Below, one piece after another: positions 63,888-64,000 of a DNA stretch of 64,000 bases. Within the stretch, counting starts at the first letter, position 1, and every line of letters starts with the position of its first letter. Source of the stretch: Trematomus loennbergii (Eukaryota > Chordata > Actinopteri > Perciformes > Nototheniidae); contig JAAOOA010000086.1 in assembly GCA_012861695.1 (NCBI GenBank), positions 1,233,001 through 1,297,000 of the forward strand. Direction: 5' to 3'. The position numbers and the translations under genes are program-made. The notes beneath the pieces were generated by a model. It was not told the DNA's origin. It did not search any database and saw only the letters and a program-made list of their open reading frames with translations.

Positions 63888-64000
63888 ATCTAGTGTATTC
63901 ATACCCCTCACTGTTTATTCATCATTCAATTCATTCTATATTTTATTCTGTACATTGTGTACATTACTTTTCACTTCACTGCTTGTTGCACTCCTGGTTA
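63888..64000. repeat. End of the minisatellite and flank
   Basis: 'atctagtgtattcatac' resumes the 51-bp unit for one partial copy, then diverges into AT-rich sequence. Confidence 0.7.

Overview
The window is nuclear DNA of a vertebrate, almost certainly a teleost fish. The evidence is split genes with GT-AG introns, a fish-type transposon load (L2, Rex1/CR1 and Tx1-L1 non-LTR elements, a DIRS-type tyrosine-recombinase element, a Gmr1-like LTR element, several hAT and PIF/Harbinger-like non-autonomous elements, a tRNA-derived SINE) and very long CA/GT microsatellites. Most open frames are accidents of simple repeats; the host coding sequence is short and spread out.

Three host genes can be read by joining exons by eye. 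(1) On the + strand, about 2364-11669, a complete small membrane mucin: signal peptide, SEA domain with a canonical G|SV self-cleavage site, a long Thr/Pro-rich stalk, one transmembrane helix and a 69-residue Tyr/Pro-rich cytoplasmic tail. (2) On the - strand, 34996 down to 27687, a four-helix MS4A (CD20-like) membrane protein in seven coding exons, with a probable non-coding first exon ending at 44966. (3) On the - strand, 57589 down to 55410, the last three exons of a class 4 semaphorin (PSI, Ig-like, TM and tail); its sema-domain exons lie beyond the right edge. A fourth possible gene is represented only by an orphan signal-peptide exon at 16999.

Layout: 0-2 kb L2 LINE and repeats; 2.3-11.7 kb mucin, whose last big intron holds a Rex1-like LINE split by two DNA transposons and a 20-bp minisatellite; 11.7-17.3 kb degenerate repeats; 17.4-20.8 kb a young, internally deleted Gmr1-like element with near-identical LTRs and a 5-bp target duplication; 21-26.5 kb nested MITEs, a hAT, a long-TIR element and a broken Tx1-L1; 27-45 kb the MS4A gene and its very long 5' intron, which contains a broken DIRS element; 45-49.5 kb foldback, hAT and MITE elements; 49.5-55.4 kb sparse; 55.4-57.6 kb semaphorin; 57.9-63 kb two large coding-phase minisatellites (12-bp and 51-bp units), the second interrupted by a hAT with a perfect 8-bp target duplication.

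The mucin and MS4A exons carry five small indels, most of them in homopolymers or short repeats. Those in the mucin cancel exactly. This looks more like assembly error, or polymorphism in low-complexity DNA, than gene death. I see no evidence for a new multi-gene system. The most unusual items are the deleted Gmr1-like element, the microsatellite that forms the splice-acceptor tract of the MS4A gene, the 3.7-kb 17-codon repeat array open in several frames, and sequence modules shared between transposons with unrelated ends.
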